Counted from the first letter of the stretch, positions 1 to 7,136 are shown. The stretch is 11,567 bases of DNA from JAWXCH01 sp034440595 (GCA_034440595.1 JAWXCH010000238.1:1-11567); one strand, 5' to 3'. Notes: a model not told the origin generated them from the letters alone. Made by a program: numbers and translations.

Positions 1-50
1 AGCGGTTAAATTTATCGGGTACATAGCATGGAAGTGTAGATACCTAGGGA

Positions 51-70
51 CGAAGCCAGTGGCACACAAC
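51..70. repeat. Half copy of miniature hairpin repeat (family 2)
   Basis: GCCAGTGGCACACA here matches the right half of the hairpin repeat at 10011-10034. The complementary left arm is missing, so this copy cannot fold alone. It lies about 33 bp beyond the stop codon of the membrane GTPase gene, consistent with the 3'-flank location of the other copies. Confidence 0.6.
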
Positions 71-102
71 CCTAACTCCTATTTGTCACAAAGAGCTAGA
101 GT

Positions 103-1689
103 TCAATTCTTTGGCGTCGGCGGCGACTTGTCGCTGGACTGCAATAGACTCGTCACGACACGGATTCCAGTTGAAGCGACTCCACCACCAGTGACATACT
201 GGCCTGCCGCTTTGATGCCAAGCTCTGCCGCCGCCAGACCAAGCCGCACCAATTGTTGTTTCGTTTTTTCTTGTTCTTCGGCGCTCCGTGTATCCCCCCA
301 GATCCGCAAAAACTTCGCACGATCCGCATCGGGCAGCACGGTTGCCATGGTGCTGACTAGTTGTTCGTCCACGTTATAGACCGCGTCCGGGCGTAAGCAG
401 ACGGGCACGACTTCATGTTTAGGAATTTGCAGATCGTCCGAGACGGCTTGTATGGCGTCGCGAACATTCGTTTCCTTGGTCGATGTTCCGACGGCAAAAT
501 CGTATGGTGGGTTCCACTCCGTGAATGGCCGCAGTTTGTCGATATGCGTCAGCACGACCAGTGTGGGCGGCACGGCACGCTGGGTCAGCGTGGCCAGACG
601 CTGTCGCGCGTCAGAGATCAGTTTTCGATCGGCTTCCCGTGCGGCAGAGTTCGCAGAGCAGACCGCCAGCACCAGGTCGCACTGTGCCAGTTCCTTATCC
701 AGCGCCTTCTGTTCGCTCTTGGTCCAGTCTCCTCCGAAACCGACCGCATCTAGCAGGATCGTCTTGGGTAAGTCCGCCCGTGTGTTCAGTTCGTACGGAG
801 TGATGCTGCTGGTACAAGGTATGACATCCGTCTTGGCAATTGTCTGTTTGAAGATCGCATTGATGAGACTCGACTTGCCCGCCTTGGTCTGACCAAGAAT
901 CAGCACACGCAACGGTTTGTCTTGACCAAGGTTCGCATACTGCCGCTCACCAAGGTCGAGCTGGCCACTGTAGAGTTGGATGGCGTAATAGCCGGTTTGC
1001 TTGACGACAAACCCCAATGCCCAGGGAACCACGCTAATAATTACAACATCTGTGGTCTTGGACATTGCCTTTGAAGCCAGATACCGCAGGCCACCCGCAA
1101 GCGGATTGATGACCGCGGCGGCCGCTTGATACAACGGGTACGCCTCTTGCGCGGTCTTACCGGTATTGATGAAGTGCCCAAAGTGTTTGATCTTCAGCAG
1201 ATGCGCGGCAGGAAATTGCTCTTCAATTGCCAGTCGCAGATCGCGCAGGACCAGTTCGCCGCAGCGCAGTACCTGTGGCGCGGTGACCTCCAGCGCCGGT
1301 TGACTGGAATCTGGATGGAACTTTTTGGCAACAGTCTCAAACGCCTGCTGCATCAGAGGCATCAGATGCTCAGACACCTGTTCAAAACTTTCCACGGGTG
1401 GAGCTGGTGCCGTTTCGACTTCGTGGCGAAGCTTTTCGATTTCTTGCCAGGCCGCGTTTCCTGCCGGAGACCATTTGTCACTCGGCGGCTGATATGATTC
1501 CGGTTTGCAGGCCTGCGCCATCCGCTTGACCACTTGCCAGCCGACAATGGTGAACGCGGCCGTGACACCGAGCGACAGCAAGAGATAGCCGCGTTGAAAT
1601 AGCCAGTACGAACCGAGTCCCCAGGTGATCAAGTAGGGGAGCAGGATTACAATCGCGACGACCAGTAGTAAACGGCCGCGGTTTTTCAT
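103..1689 (-). CDS. Membrane-anchored P-loop GTPase, second gene of a GTPase pair
   Basis: A 528-residue protein whose specific role is unknown. Two hydrophobic segments near the N-terminus (about residues 7-27 and 35-54) should anchor it in the cytoplasmic membrane; a third hydrophobic stretch lies at about 213-231. A Ras-like/Era-like (MMR_HSR1-type) GTPase domain follows: G1 GQTKAGKSS at 266-274, a G2-like threonine near 293 (PCTSS), G3 DAVG at 314-317, and a G4-like THID at 381-384, where the usual lysine of T/NKxD is histidine. The tail (about 470-528) is helical in composition and ends in a low-complexity KSPPTPKN. The ATG overlaps the stop of the upstream GTPase gene (ATGA), which argues for translational coupling and a joint function. 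No Shine-Dalgarno site is needed or obvious. GTPase assignment is firm; function, partner and substrate are inference. Confidence 0.88.
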   Translation of the reverse strand: MKNRGRLLLVVAIVILLPYLITWGLGSYWLFQRGYLLLSLGVTAAFTIVGWQVVKRMAQACKPESYQPPSDKWSPAGNAAWQEIEKLRHEVETAPAPPVESFEQVSEHLMPLMQQAFETVAKKFHPDSSQPALEVTAPQVLRCGELVLRDLRLAIEEQFPAAHLLKIKHFGHFINTGKTAQEAYPLYQAAAAVINPLAGGLRYLASKAMSKTTDVVIISVVPWALGFVVKQTGYYAIQLYSGQLDLGERQYANLGQDKPLRVLILGQTKAGKSSLINAIFKQTIAKTDVIPCTSSITPYELNTRADLPKTILLDAVGFGGDWTKSEQKALDKELAQCDLVLAVCSANSAAREADRKLISDARQRLATLTQRAVPPTLVVLTHIDKLRPFTEWNPPYDFAVGTSTKETNVRDAIQAVSDDLQIPKHEVVPVCLRPDAVYNVDEQLVSTMATVLPDADRAKFLRIWGDTRSAEEQEKTKQQLVRLGLAAAELGIKAAGQYVTGGGVASTGIRVVTSLLQSSDKSPPTPKN

Positions 1690-2918
1690 GTTGGTGATGG
1701 TGGCATGGCTAATTCAGCGGAAGTAGTAGCTGCGGCGCTCTTGCGACTTTTCAAGTATTCCTTGAACCGCGTGCGCGCCTCCTGTATTTCTTTGGCAAAG
1801 TGCTCATGGATTTTTGCGCTATCTGGCTTGACTCCGTCTCTCATTTGTGTCAAATACCAACAGAACGTGCAACCGAGTGCATACGTCACGGCCCCAGAAT
1901 AAGCGGATCCTACCGCTGTTCCGTATACGGGTATGAATGACATCAACGACCGCCCGGCAAGCCCAGCTAAGAATCCGACGCCAATACCGGCACCAAACTC
2001 AGCAATCAATTGTTTTGTGAAGGGTTGACCAAAAATCGAGCAGATTGCACGGAACATTTGTGCTTGGATTCCAGTAACCAACGGCATATTGAGCACGGGA
2101 ACTGCGCCTGCCCCGGCTGCGGCAATCGCATACGACACAATATGCGGATGTGCCGCGCGAGAGTACGCCTCAGTTGCTTTCTGAAATTCCGGTTGCTCTT
2201 TCAGAATTGCAGATAGCCCTATCGGTAGTACCTCTTCAATCGCCTGCCACAGCGCGTCTAATCCGTAGTCTTCCGGGTCATAGCCATCGCCCGGTAACGT
2301 CAGATCTACTGCCACAAATCGATCGGCCAAGCTGCCAAACTGTTTTCGCTGTGCATCTAACGATCGCTTCAAACCCGTCGGTACTGTGTCGGGTAAAGGC
2401 TGCTGGTCAAATGGATAGGGCAACGGATGTCCCATGCCCACTGCGTACTCGTCATGCAAACTTGTCTGTACAACTATGACCGGCCACTTTGGTTTTCGCT
2501 TGCGAATCGCTCGGAGATGATGCAGAACCTCATCTAAAGAATGGTCCATAGCTCGAACGACTACGATCAGCAGATGAGCTTCCTTTTCATGGTATGCGAT
2601 GTCATCTGCAGGGGTGTAGTGTACTTCCTGAAGTCCGCGCGTATCCAGAAAATGGATCAAACAATCTTCTTCAGACGGAAAGGAGTATATTCGACTCGTT
2701 CGCGTGCAGGCGCGAAAGACATTACCAATCTCAGCGTCAGTGGCCCCCGTAAGCGCTCGTATAATTGAGGTTTTGCCAGATTGCGTTTTGCCGAATAGCC
2801 AGAAAACGGGCGTCGGCATCTTCTCGCGAGCGCGACGAAACTGCTCATCAAAGTCAACAGGTTCTGCCCGCGGATTGATGACGTAGTCGGAAACCTTATT
2901 CCAGAAATCGGTGATCAT
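1686..2918 (-). CDS. GTPase with DUF697-like C-terminal hydrophobic domain, first gene of a GTPase pair
   Basis: A 410-residue protein. The N-terminal half is a small GTPase domain: G1 GKTQSGKTS at 43-51, G2-like threonines at 72-74, G3 DTRG at 92-95. The G4 position reads QTSLHDE (151-157) instead of N/TKxD, followed by HPLPYPF (164-170); this variant is familiar from the predicted GTPases that carry DUF697, but guanine specificity cannot be taken for granted. The C-terminal half (about 245-360) has hydrophobic, glycine-rich segments at about 262-285, 308-330 and 333-355, resembling DUF697 (the domain of E. coli YcjF). A charged helix (365-395) and a polar Ala/Pro tail end the protein. It may associate with the membrane. 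It leads the operon; upstream are a candidate promoter at 3014-3042, a dyad at 3053-3075 and a 19-codon open frame whose TGA overlaps this ATG. No clear Shine-Dalgarno site precedes the start. Confidence 0.88.
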   Translation of the reverse strand: MITDFWNKVSDYVINPRAEPVDFDEQFRRAREKMPTPVFWLFGKTQSGKTSIIRALTGATDAEIGNVFRACTRTSRIYSFPSEEDCLIHFLDTRGLQEVHYTPADDIAYHEKEAHLLIVVVRAMDHSLDEVLHHLRAIRKRKPKWPVIVVQTSLHDEYAVGMGHPLPYPFDQQPLPDTVPTGLKRSLDAQRKQFGSLADRFVAVDLTLPGDGYDPEDYGLDALWQAIEEVLPIGLSAILKEQPEFQKATEAYSRAAHPHIVSYAIAAAGAGAVPVLNMPLVTGIQAQMFRAICSIFGQPFTKQLIAEFGAGIGVGFLAGLAGRSLMSFIPVYGTAVGSAYSGAVTYALGCTFCWYLTQMRDGVKPDSAKIHEHFAKEIQEARTRFKEYLKSRKSAAATTSAELAMPPSPT

Positions 2919-2974
2919 AGCGTGTCAGGGCTGCCCTGGGTGAATGGTGAATTGCACGTTGTCTGGATTGTCAT
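2915..2974 (-). other. Possible 19-codon leader ORF overlapping the GTPase operon start
   Basis: An ATG at 2972-2974 opens a 19-codon frame (MTIQTT...SPDTL) whose TGA overlaps the ATG of the first GTPase gene by 4 bp, the same geometry as between the two GTPase genes. It would lie inside the leader made from the candidate promoter at 3014-3042. It has no Shine-Dalgarno site and no recognisable sequence, so it may be chance. Confidence 0.2.
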
Positions 2975-3013
2975 ACAGAATGGGGAATACCGCAAGGATC
3001 CGCTCCGCCAAGT

Positions 3014-3042
3014 GTAATAGTATGCGGGCCAGAGGTTGGCAA
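3014..3042 (-). promoter_or_regulatory. Candidate promoter of the GTPase operon
   Basis: On the minus strand TTGCCA (3042-3037, 5 of 6 to the sigma-70 -35) is followed after 17 bp by TATTAC (3019-3014, 4 of 6 to the -10). Transcription would start near 3007, giving a leader of about 90 nt. Confidence 0.35.
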
Positions 3043-3052
3043 GGCAAACACA

Positions 3053-3075
3053 GGTTGGACAGATGATGTCCAACC
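3053..3075. promoter_or_regulatory. Perfect 9-bp dyad upstream of the GTPase operon
   Basis: GGTTGGACA (3053-3061) and TGTCCAACC (3067-3075) are perfect inverted repeats around a 5-nt centre. The dyad sits just upstream of the candidate -35 box of the GTPase operon and downstream of the terminator of the PEP-CTERM gene. It has no T-run on either side, so an operator is a better guess than a terminator. Confidence 0.4.
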
Positions 3076-3122
3076 GCCAGAAATTTTCGGAGAAATGACA
3101 GCTTGCTTGGCAATCAGCGCAC

Positions 3123-3158
3123 AAAAAAAGGGTGATCGCCAATTTGGCAACCACCCTT
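3123..3158 (-). terminator. Intrinsic terminator of the PEP-CTERM gene
   Basis: On the minus strand AAGGGTG pairs with CACCCTT (3158-3152 with 3134-3128), with an inner TGGC/GCCA helix, and is followed at once by seven T residues (3129-3123). It begins about 30 bp after the PEP-CTERM stop codon and separates that gene from the GTPase operon. Confidence 0.85.
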
Positions 3159-3189
3159 GGATGTATCACAATATTTTTCAGTCCAACAT

Positions 3190-3951
3190 CTAGGCCTTGC
3201 GGCGTCGCAAAGCAGCCAAACCAGCGATTCCACCTGCGACACCCAGAAGGGCCAGTGTGGCTGGCTCGGGCACCACGGTCGGTGTAAAGGTGACGTCGTC
3301 GATCTGATACGCCGCTTCCGTACCGGCATCGGCATTGTCGTCGATCCACACAATGTACAACGGCGATCCCGATGTCCATGTTCCCACTGGAATGTCGATG
3401 CTCGGGGTCAATGTGGGCGTCGAGGAGGTTCCATTGGCTCCAAAATTGCCCAGCGATGTCCAACTGTTGCTGGCTCCAGTCAAGCTGTAATACAGATAGT
3501 GTCCGGGATACTGCTCGGTTGAAAGCGTAGACTGGGCAATTTTCAGGTCATAACCGAGATTGAGGCTGGTAACATTCAACCCGGTTCCATTGGTTAAACG
3601 TGCGGCCAAAAACGTCGCTGCATTACCGGTGGGAATTGTTTGCAGATTTAAATTAGTGGTGTTGTAACGCGCAGAAGAATCGCTCGAAGGAGGATTTGTT
3701 GAAGACGTTGGCAATGTATTCGCAATGCCACTAATCGACAGCGTCTGCAACTGTGCCGTGTTCTGAGCTGCCGTATTACTCGCCGGGTTCGACGCATGCG
3801 TGTAAAAACTGGTCGACCACTGCGAAGATGGTGGCGCAGACCCAAACGTCTGCAGGTTTGAACCTGCGACAATATTGATCTGAGCTTGTGCGTTGGCAGC
3901 GAATGCCAGACAGGCGACACATGCTAAAAGAGTTGAACGAAGCATTTTCAT
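3190..3951 (-). CDS. Exported PEP-CTERM sorting-domain protein
   Basis: A 253-residue protein of unknown function, made as a precursor. Residues 1-23 form a Sec signal peptide: positive start (MKMLR), hydrophobic core (LLACVACLAFA), likely cleavage after AQA (21-23). The mature region is rich in Ser, Thr, Asn, Gly and Ala, typical of beta-rich surface proteins, with no catalytic motif that I can see; an acidic stretch (VWIDDNADAGTEAAYQIDD) precedes the tail. The last 27 residues are a standard PEP-CTERM signal: VPEP (227-230), a hydrophobic Gly/Ala/Leu helix, then RRRKA. In the known systems this tail is recognised by an exosortase and removed during sorting to the envelope; no exosortase is in this window. 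GGGAG lies 9 nt before the ATG. The gene stands alone with its own terminator; upstream are 11-bp-spaced GTTAG repeats and a palindrome. Confidence 0.93.
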   Translation of the reverse strand: MKMLRSTLLACVACLAFAANAQAQINIVAGSNLQTFGSAPPSSQWSTSFYTHASNPASNTAAQNTAQLQTLSISGIANTLPTSSTNPPSSDSSARYNTTNLNLQTIPTGNAATFLAARLTNGTGLNVTSLNLGYDLKIAQSTLSTEQYPGHYLYYSLTGASNSWTSLGNFGANGTSSTPTLTPSIDIPVGTWTSGSPLYIVWIDDNADAGTEAAYQIDDVTFTPTVVPEPATLALLGVAGGIAGLAALRRRKA

Positions 3952-4035
3952 TGAAGATATCTCCCTATTTGCAGCAGTAAAACAACTGACGGCAGAATCC
4001 CCCGATCCAACGAATTGATTCGCGTATTGCTCGAA

Positions 4036-4055
4036 CTGCCCGAATATTCAGGCAG
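4036..4055. promoter_or_regulatory. 20-bp near-perfect palindrome upstream of the PEP-CTERM gene
   Basis: CTGCC and GGCAG flank GAATATTC, an 8-bp perfect palindrome; only the pair 4041/4050 (C opposite A) breaks the symmetry. The AT-rich centre lies 12 bp downstream (minus strand) of the last GTTAG unit, where a -10 box would be expected for an activator bound to those units. It may be an operator, a -10 region, or both. Confidence 0.4.
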
Positions 4056-4062
4056 GCTTACG

Positions 4063-4095
4063 CAATCGCTAACACTGACCTAACGGAAAGCTAAC
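4063..4095 (-). promoter_or_regulatory. Three GTTAG direct repeats at 11-bp spacing
   Basis: Read on the minus strand, GTTAG begins at 4095, 4084 and 4073, exactly 11 bp apart, about 120-145 bp upstream of the PEP-CTERM start. Direct repeats at one helical turn of 11 bp are typical of OmpR/PhoB-family response-regulator sites. Spacing and repeats are seen; the regulator is inference. Confidence 0.45.
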
Positions 4096-4264
4096 GATTC
4101 GCTCCGTCCGCCGCAAGTGATTTGAGAAAATATTTCCAATTAGAATGAGAAATAACCCGCGTATATGCTAGCGGCATTATGGCAATTGATCGCTTCTGGG
4201 GCACCTAGCCCGCCATCTGGCAGAATTAAAGGCCGCGCCTGGGGAATAAGATGGCAATCGGCTT

Positions 4265-5479
4265 CTACTCGACTGCGCTAGCAACGCGGTCCACCCAGCC
4301 TTCCAAAACCTGGAATTGCAGGCCAAAATCGTGCTGAGTCGTCCCCAACGGGCTCTTAAAGAACGGTGCCAGAAACGTCAAAGCACCCACATCCCCATTT
4401 CGCCAGGCCCGTTCGGTCAGGCGGACCAAGTCCAGCACCAACGGGGCGGCCAGAATCGAATCGCACCCCTGCCAGATAAACTGGAACGTCATCGGCGTGC
4501 CCAGGAAACCGCGGAAATGGATGTGGTCCCAGGCTGTTTTCCAGTCCCCCATACTTTGGATGTACTCGATCGAGACCAGCGTTTGCGGGGCGTACCCCAG
4601 AATCTCCCCTAGCAGACGGTCCTTACTGGTGACTTTGCTCTTTTTATTGATCGGATCGTCCAGCACCTTGCCATCCATGTTGCCAAAGATGTTGTGCCCA
4701 ACCCAGCTCATGACTTCCAGATTGCGTTTGGCAAACATCGGAGCCAGCACGCTCTTCAGCAGTGTCTCCCCCGTCTTGCCGTCGTAGCCGTAGTGCCGCG
4801 CTTTTGATAGCGTGGCGAGTTCTTGAATCGCCTCGGGCGTACTACCCAGCGATGGCGTGAAGTTGATATACGACAGCCCTAGTTCCAGCGTGGCAATGGC
4901 GTACAACGAACTGGCCGGAAGGGGGCATTTGCTGGGTTTATCCAGCAGTTTATTGAGATCGGACCAACGGTCAGGCAGCGAGGTCGTGTCGATCACCGGC
5001 TCGGTTGACGACACATTCACCACCACCACGTGCGACAGCTTGTTCTGCGAGACGAACTCCTTGAGGTCTCCTTGCAAACGTGTCACCGCCTCGCGCGGGG
5101 TTTCCTTCAGCTTTTGTATCCCTGGCGTAGCATACTGAGTGATGGTCGGGCCGACATTGGCAACGCAGCCGGGCCGGATGCTCTTTTCAATGCGGTCGAA
5201 TTCCTGACGGCACTTTTCCAAAATGCCAAGGTCAATCGCGCGGCTTTCGGTATGCATCCGCAGCGCTTCTTCGTACAGGCTGCCATCGCGGATCTCGTGT
5301 CCGCCGATGACAAAGTCCTTCCAGTCGACCAGATCCAGCGCTTTGAATTTTGGCAGCTCGGTGACCAGCCCGGCGTTGCCGATCCATCCCTTTTTTAAGG
5401 CCAAAAGTCCTGTGATTGCGGTCGTCGCGACGCCACCCTTCGCGCCAATGAGCCAAATACCGATACGATTACGAGCCAT
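4265..5479 (-). CDS. ino1: Inositol-3-phosphate synthase (myo-inositol-1-phosphate synthase)
   Basis: Converts D-glucose 6-phosphate to 1D-myo-inositol 3-phosphate with a tightly bound NAD, the first step of inositol and inositol-phospholipid synthesis (EC 5.5.1.4), in the cytoplasm. The 404-residue protein has the N-terminal Rossmann motif IGAKGGVATT (11-20), the family motif NVSSTEP (155-161), and the catalytic-domain block from GYDGKTGETL (231-240) through VLAPMFAKRNL (244-254) to GNMDG (266-270) and SKDRLL (285-290). I chose the ATG at 5479 because the nucleotide-binding strand starts only five residues later; the frame stays open to a TTG at 5632, but the extra 51 residues are unlike the family. 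No clear Shine-Dalgarno site. It is transcribed divergently from the aminotransferase and appears monocistronic. Family assignment is firm; in planctomycetes the end product may be an inositol lipid, which is inference. Confidence 0.95.
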   Translation of the reverse strand: MARNRIGIWLIGAKGGVATTAITGLLALKKGWIGNAGLVTELPKFKALDLVDWKDFVIGGHEIRDGSLYEEALRMHTESRAIDLGILEKCRQEFDRIEKSIRPGCVANVGPTITQYATPGIQKLKETPREAVTRLQGDLKEFVSQNKLSHVVVVNVSSTEPVIDTTSLPDRWSDLNKLLDKPSKCPLPASSLYAIATLELGLSYINFTPSLGSTPEAIQELATLSKARHYGYDGKTGETLLKSVLAPMFAKRNLEVMSWVGHNIFGNMDGKVLDDPINKKSKVTSKDRLLGEILGYAPQTLVSIEYIQSMGDWKTAWDHIHFRGFLGTPMTFQFIWQGCDSILAAPLVLDLVRLTERAWRNGDVGALTFLAPFFKSPLGTTQHDFGLQFQVLEGWVDRVASAVE

Positions 5480-5594
5480 GCGAGAGTGTGCGGGTACGAG
5501 GAGGGAGCGGAGAACGGTAGATTGCGACCTGAATGCAGAGCCAACGGGCAACCCGCGGGCGACGGCGTCTGGGGCGATGAGGCGTCTGGATCGC

Positions 5595-5618
5595 GAGCAG
5601 AATACCAGGATTCTGCTC
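5595..5618. promoter_or_regulatory. Perfect 9-bp inverted repeat in the synthase leader
   Basis: GAGCAGAAT (5595-5603) and ATTCTGCTC (5610-5618) enclose ACCAGG. The dyad lies about 116-139 bp upstream of the synthase ATG and has no T-run on either strand, so it is more likely an operator or leader structure than a terminator. Confidence 0.4.
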
Positions 5619-5675
5619 TGTAAGACGCTCAACCGCTAGGAAGCGAACCTCCGAGAAACTATCATTGTCGAGTTT

Positions 5676-5710
5676 GGGGGCATGTCCGTCAAGCCGCGCT
5701 GACGCCCCCC
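5676..5710 (+). promoter_or_regulatory. GC-rich stem-loop upstream of the aminotransferase gene
   Basis: GGGGG (5676-5680) pairs with CCCCC, and CGTCA (5687-5691) with TGACG (5700-5704), leaving a 6-nt bulge on the left side. It ends about 115 bp before the aminotransferase ATG and is not followed by a T-run. It could be part of a 5' leader or a protein site; no known riboswitch consensus is apparent. Confidence 0.3.
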
Positions 5711-5824
5711 TGACCGTGTAATTTGGCCAGCTTTGCTGTCCAATCCCAGGGAAAGTCCCGATAAAATCGCCTACTAACCCAGTATTTGTCCTTCATTCGC
5801 CAAGAAAAAGCCTTCCCGATCGCC

Positions 5825-7024
5825 ATGCCTCCTGCTATTTCTCGTATTGTTCAGGCTTTAGAACCATCCGCCACGCTGGCTATGGCCGCCAAGGCCAAGG
5901 AACTGACCGCCGCCGGTAAGACCGTCTATGACTTCAGCGTGGGGGAGCCGGACTTCAACACCCCGGACCATATCTGCCAGGCGGCGATTGAGGCCATGCG
6001 CGAAGGGCACACGCATTACACAGTGGCCAGCGGCATCCCCGAGCTTAAAAAGGCCATCGCGCAGACCTACGCCAAAGCGCATGGCCTGGAGTACTCGCCG
6101 CAGCAGGTCGTGGTCTCGAACGGTGCCAAGCACTCGCTACACAATATTTTTACGGTGCTGTGCAATCCAGGGGACGAGGTGATCATTCCGGCTCCGTATT
6201 GGGTCAGCTATGCCGAGCTGGTCAAGCTGACCGGCGCGGTGCCCGTGATTGTCCCGACTGAAGAAAAGGACAATTTCCGTCTGCTGCCGTCGCAACTACG
6301 CGCGGCAATAACCCCGCGTACCACGACGCTGCTATTGTGCTCGCCAAGTAACCCGACCGGCAGTATGTACTCGCCCGAGGATCTTGGTGGACTGGCCGAT
6401 GTCGTGCTGGAGCGGAACCTGACCGTCATCAGTGACGAAATCTACGAGCACTTGATTTATGGCGGCAACCGGTTTGTCAGTTTCCCGACGGTGCGACCCG
6501 GCTTGCAGGACCGCACGATTGTGGTCAACGGTGTGAGCAAGTCGTACGCGATGACCGGCTGGCGTATTGGTTGGACGCTTTCGCCGGCGAATCTGGCCAA
6601 GGCGATGGCCGACTTGCAGAGCCAGGAGACGAGCAACCCTTGTAGTATTAGTCAGTACGCGGCACTGGCGGCGCTGACCGGTCCACAGGAGTGTGTGGGT
6701 GAGATGCTAAAGCACTTTGCCGCGCGGCGCGAGTTTGTCCGGCAGCAGATCGCCGAGATACCGGGCATCACCTGCCCCGAGATGGCCGGTGCATTTTATG
6801 CGTTTATGAACATTCAAAAGCACCTGGGCAAGACCTATGGCGGCGTGCGCTGCGACACGTCGACGCAGTGGTGTTTGGCGCTCCTGGAGCAGCATAACGT
6901 GGCCACGGTGATGGGGAGCGCCTTCGGTGCGGAAGGATACGCACGGCTCTCGTTCGCCACGAGCCTGGATGTACTCAACGAAGGCTTCTCGCGGATCAAG
7001 GCGTTTGTGGCGGGGGCGAAGTAG
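5825..7024 (+). CDS. aspC: Class I pyridoxal-phosphate aminotransferase (aspartate or prephenate type)
   Basis: Transfers the amino group between aspartate (or glutamate) and a 2-oxo acid in the cytoplasm; members of this bacterial subgroup (I-beta/gamma) often also aminate prephenate to arogenate. The 399-residue length is normal. Visible motifs: VGEPDFNTP (39-47), HTHYTVASGIPEL (62-74), SNGAKHSL (98-105) in the phosphate-binding region, CSPSNPTG (172-179) with the cofactor asparagine 176, SDEIYEHL (203-210) with Asp204 and Tyr207, the Schiff-base lysine 239 in VSKSYAMTGWRIGW (237-250), and the substrate carboxylate arginine 374 in ARLSFA. I chose the ATG at 5825 because family members start with a short lead before ALEPSATLAM; an upstream TTG at 5786 would add 13 residues of no family character. 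It has no obvious Shine-Dalgarno site. A hairpin repeat begins at the base after its TAG. Exact substrate is inference, so the symbol is provisional. Confidence 0.93.
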   Translation: MPPAISRIVQALEPSATLAMAAKAKELTAAGKTVYDFSVGEPDFNTPDHICQAAIEAMREGHTHYTVASGIPELKKAIAQTYAKAHGLEYSPQQVVVSNGAKHSLHNIFTVLCNPGDEVIIPAPYWVSYAELVKLTGAVPVIVPTEEKDNFRLLPSQLRAAITPRTTTLLLCSPSNPTGSMYSPEDLGGLADVVLERNLTVISDEIYEHLIYGGNRFVSFPTVRPGLQDRTIVVNGVSKSYAMTGWRIGWTLSPANLAKAMADLQSQETSNPCSISQYAALAALTGPQECVGEMLKHFAARREFVRQQIAEIPGITCPEMAGAFYAFMNIQKHLGKTYGGVRCDTSTQWCLALLEQHNVATVMGSAFGAEGYARLSFATSLDVLNEGFSRIKAFVAGAK

Positions 7025-7056
7025 CGCACAGTCGCCTTTCGCTCCGCGAAAGAGTG
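7025..7056 (+). repeat. Miniature hairpin repeat family 1, copy 1
   Basis: A 32-bp element starting at the base after the aminotransferase TAG. Its core folds as CTTTCGC (7036-7042), loop TCC, GCGAAAG (7046-7052). It is identical over 32 bp to the copy at 7263-7294. No T-run follows, so it is not a standard intrinsic terminator. Confidence 0.85.
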
Positions 7057-7117
7057 CTTCTAGGAAGCGTGCGACACACCATGACCATCTATAAGAGGTC
7101 GAACGATGTTAGCCGAG

Positions 7118-7136
7118 ACGCGCTAGCGGAGCGCGT
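7118..7136. repeat. Miniature hairpin repeat family 3
   Basis: ACGCGCT (7118-7124) pairs perfectly with AGCGCGT (7130-7136) around AGCGG. The centre contains GCGGAGC, as in the other miniature hairpins of the window, but the arms are different. Confidence 0.55.

Larger units (their letters stand above)
3952..4264. other. Intergenic gap with regulatory-looking sites
   Basis: The 313 bp between the synthase stop and the PEP-CTERM start hold no convincing gene. The half nearest the PEP-CTERM gene carries the palindrome at 4036-4055 and the triple repeat at 4063-4095. The part near 4140-4264 contains nothing I can name, and no intrinsic terminator for the synthase is visible there. Confidence 0.6.
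5480..5824. other. Divergent intergenic gap between the synthase and aminotransferase genes
   Basis: These 345 bp must hold promoters for both neighbours, although I see no convincing -35/-10 pair. Two dyads stand out: a perfect 9-bp stem with a 6-nt loop at 5595-5618 and a G-rich/C-rich structure at 5676-5710. Open frames running in from both sides are extensions from TTG codons and lack support. Confidence 0.55.

Noticed and set aside
452..892. 146-codon plus-strand frame antisense to the membrane GTPase
   Set aside because: Shadow of the real gene: composition follows the antisense of conserved GTPase motifs, and there is no start signal.
2915..3463. 182-residue minus-strand frame ending at the GTPase start
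   Set aside because: Most of it overlaps the PEP-CTERM gene in another frame and crosses that gene's terminator; residues look like shadow translation. Only the last 19 codons are kept as a weak leader ORF.
5480..5632. 51-residue N-terminal extension of the inositol-phosphate synthase
   Set aside because: TTG start, basic/serine-rich sequence unlike the family, and the ATG at 5479 places the Rossmann motif at the usual distance.
5786..5824. 13-residue extension of the aminotransferase from TTG
   Set aside because: No ribosome site and no family resemblance; the ATG at 5825 fits the family length.
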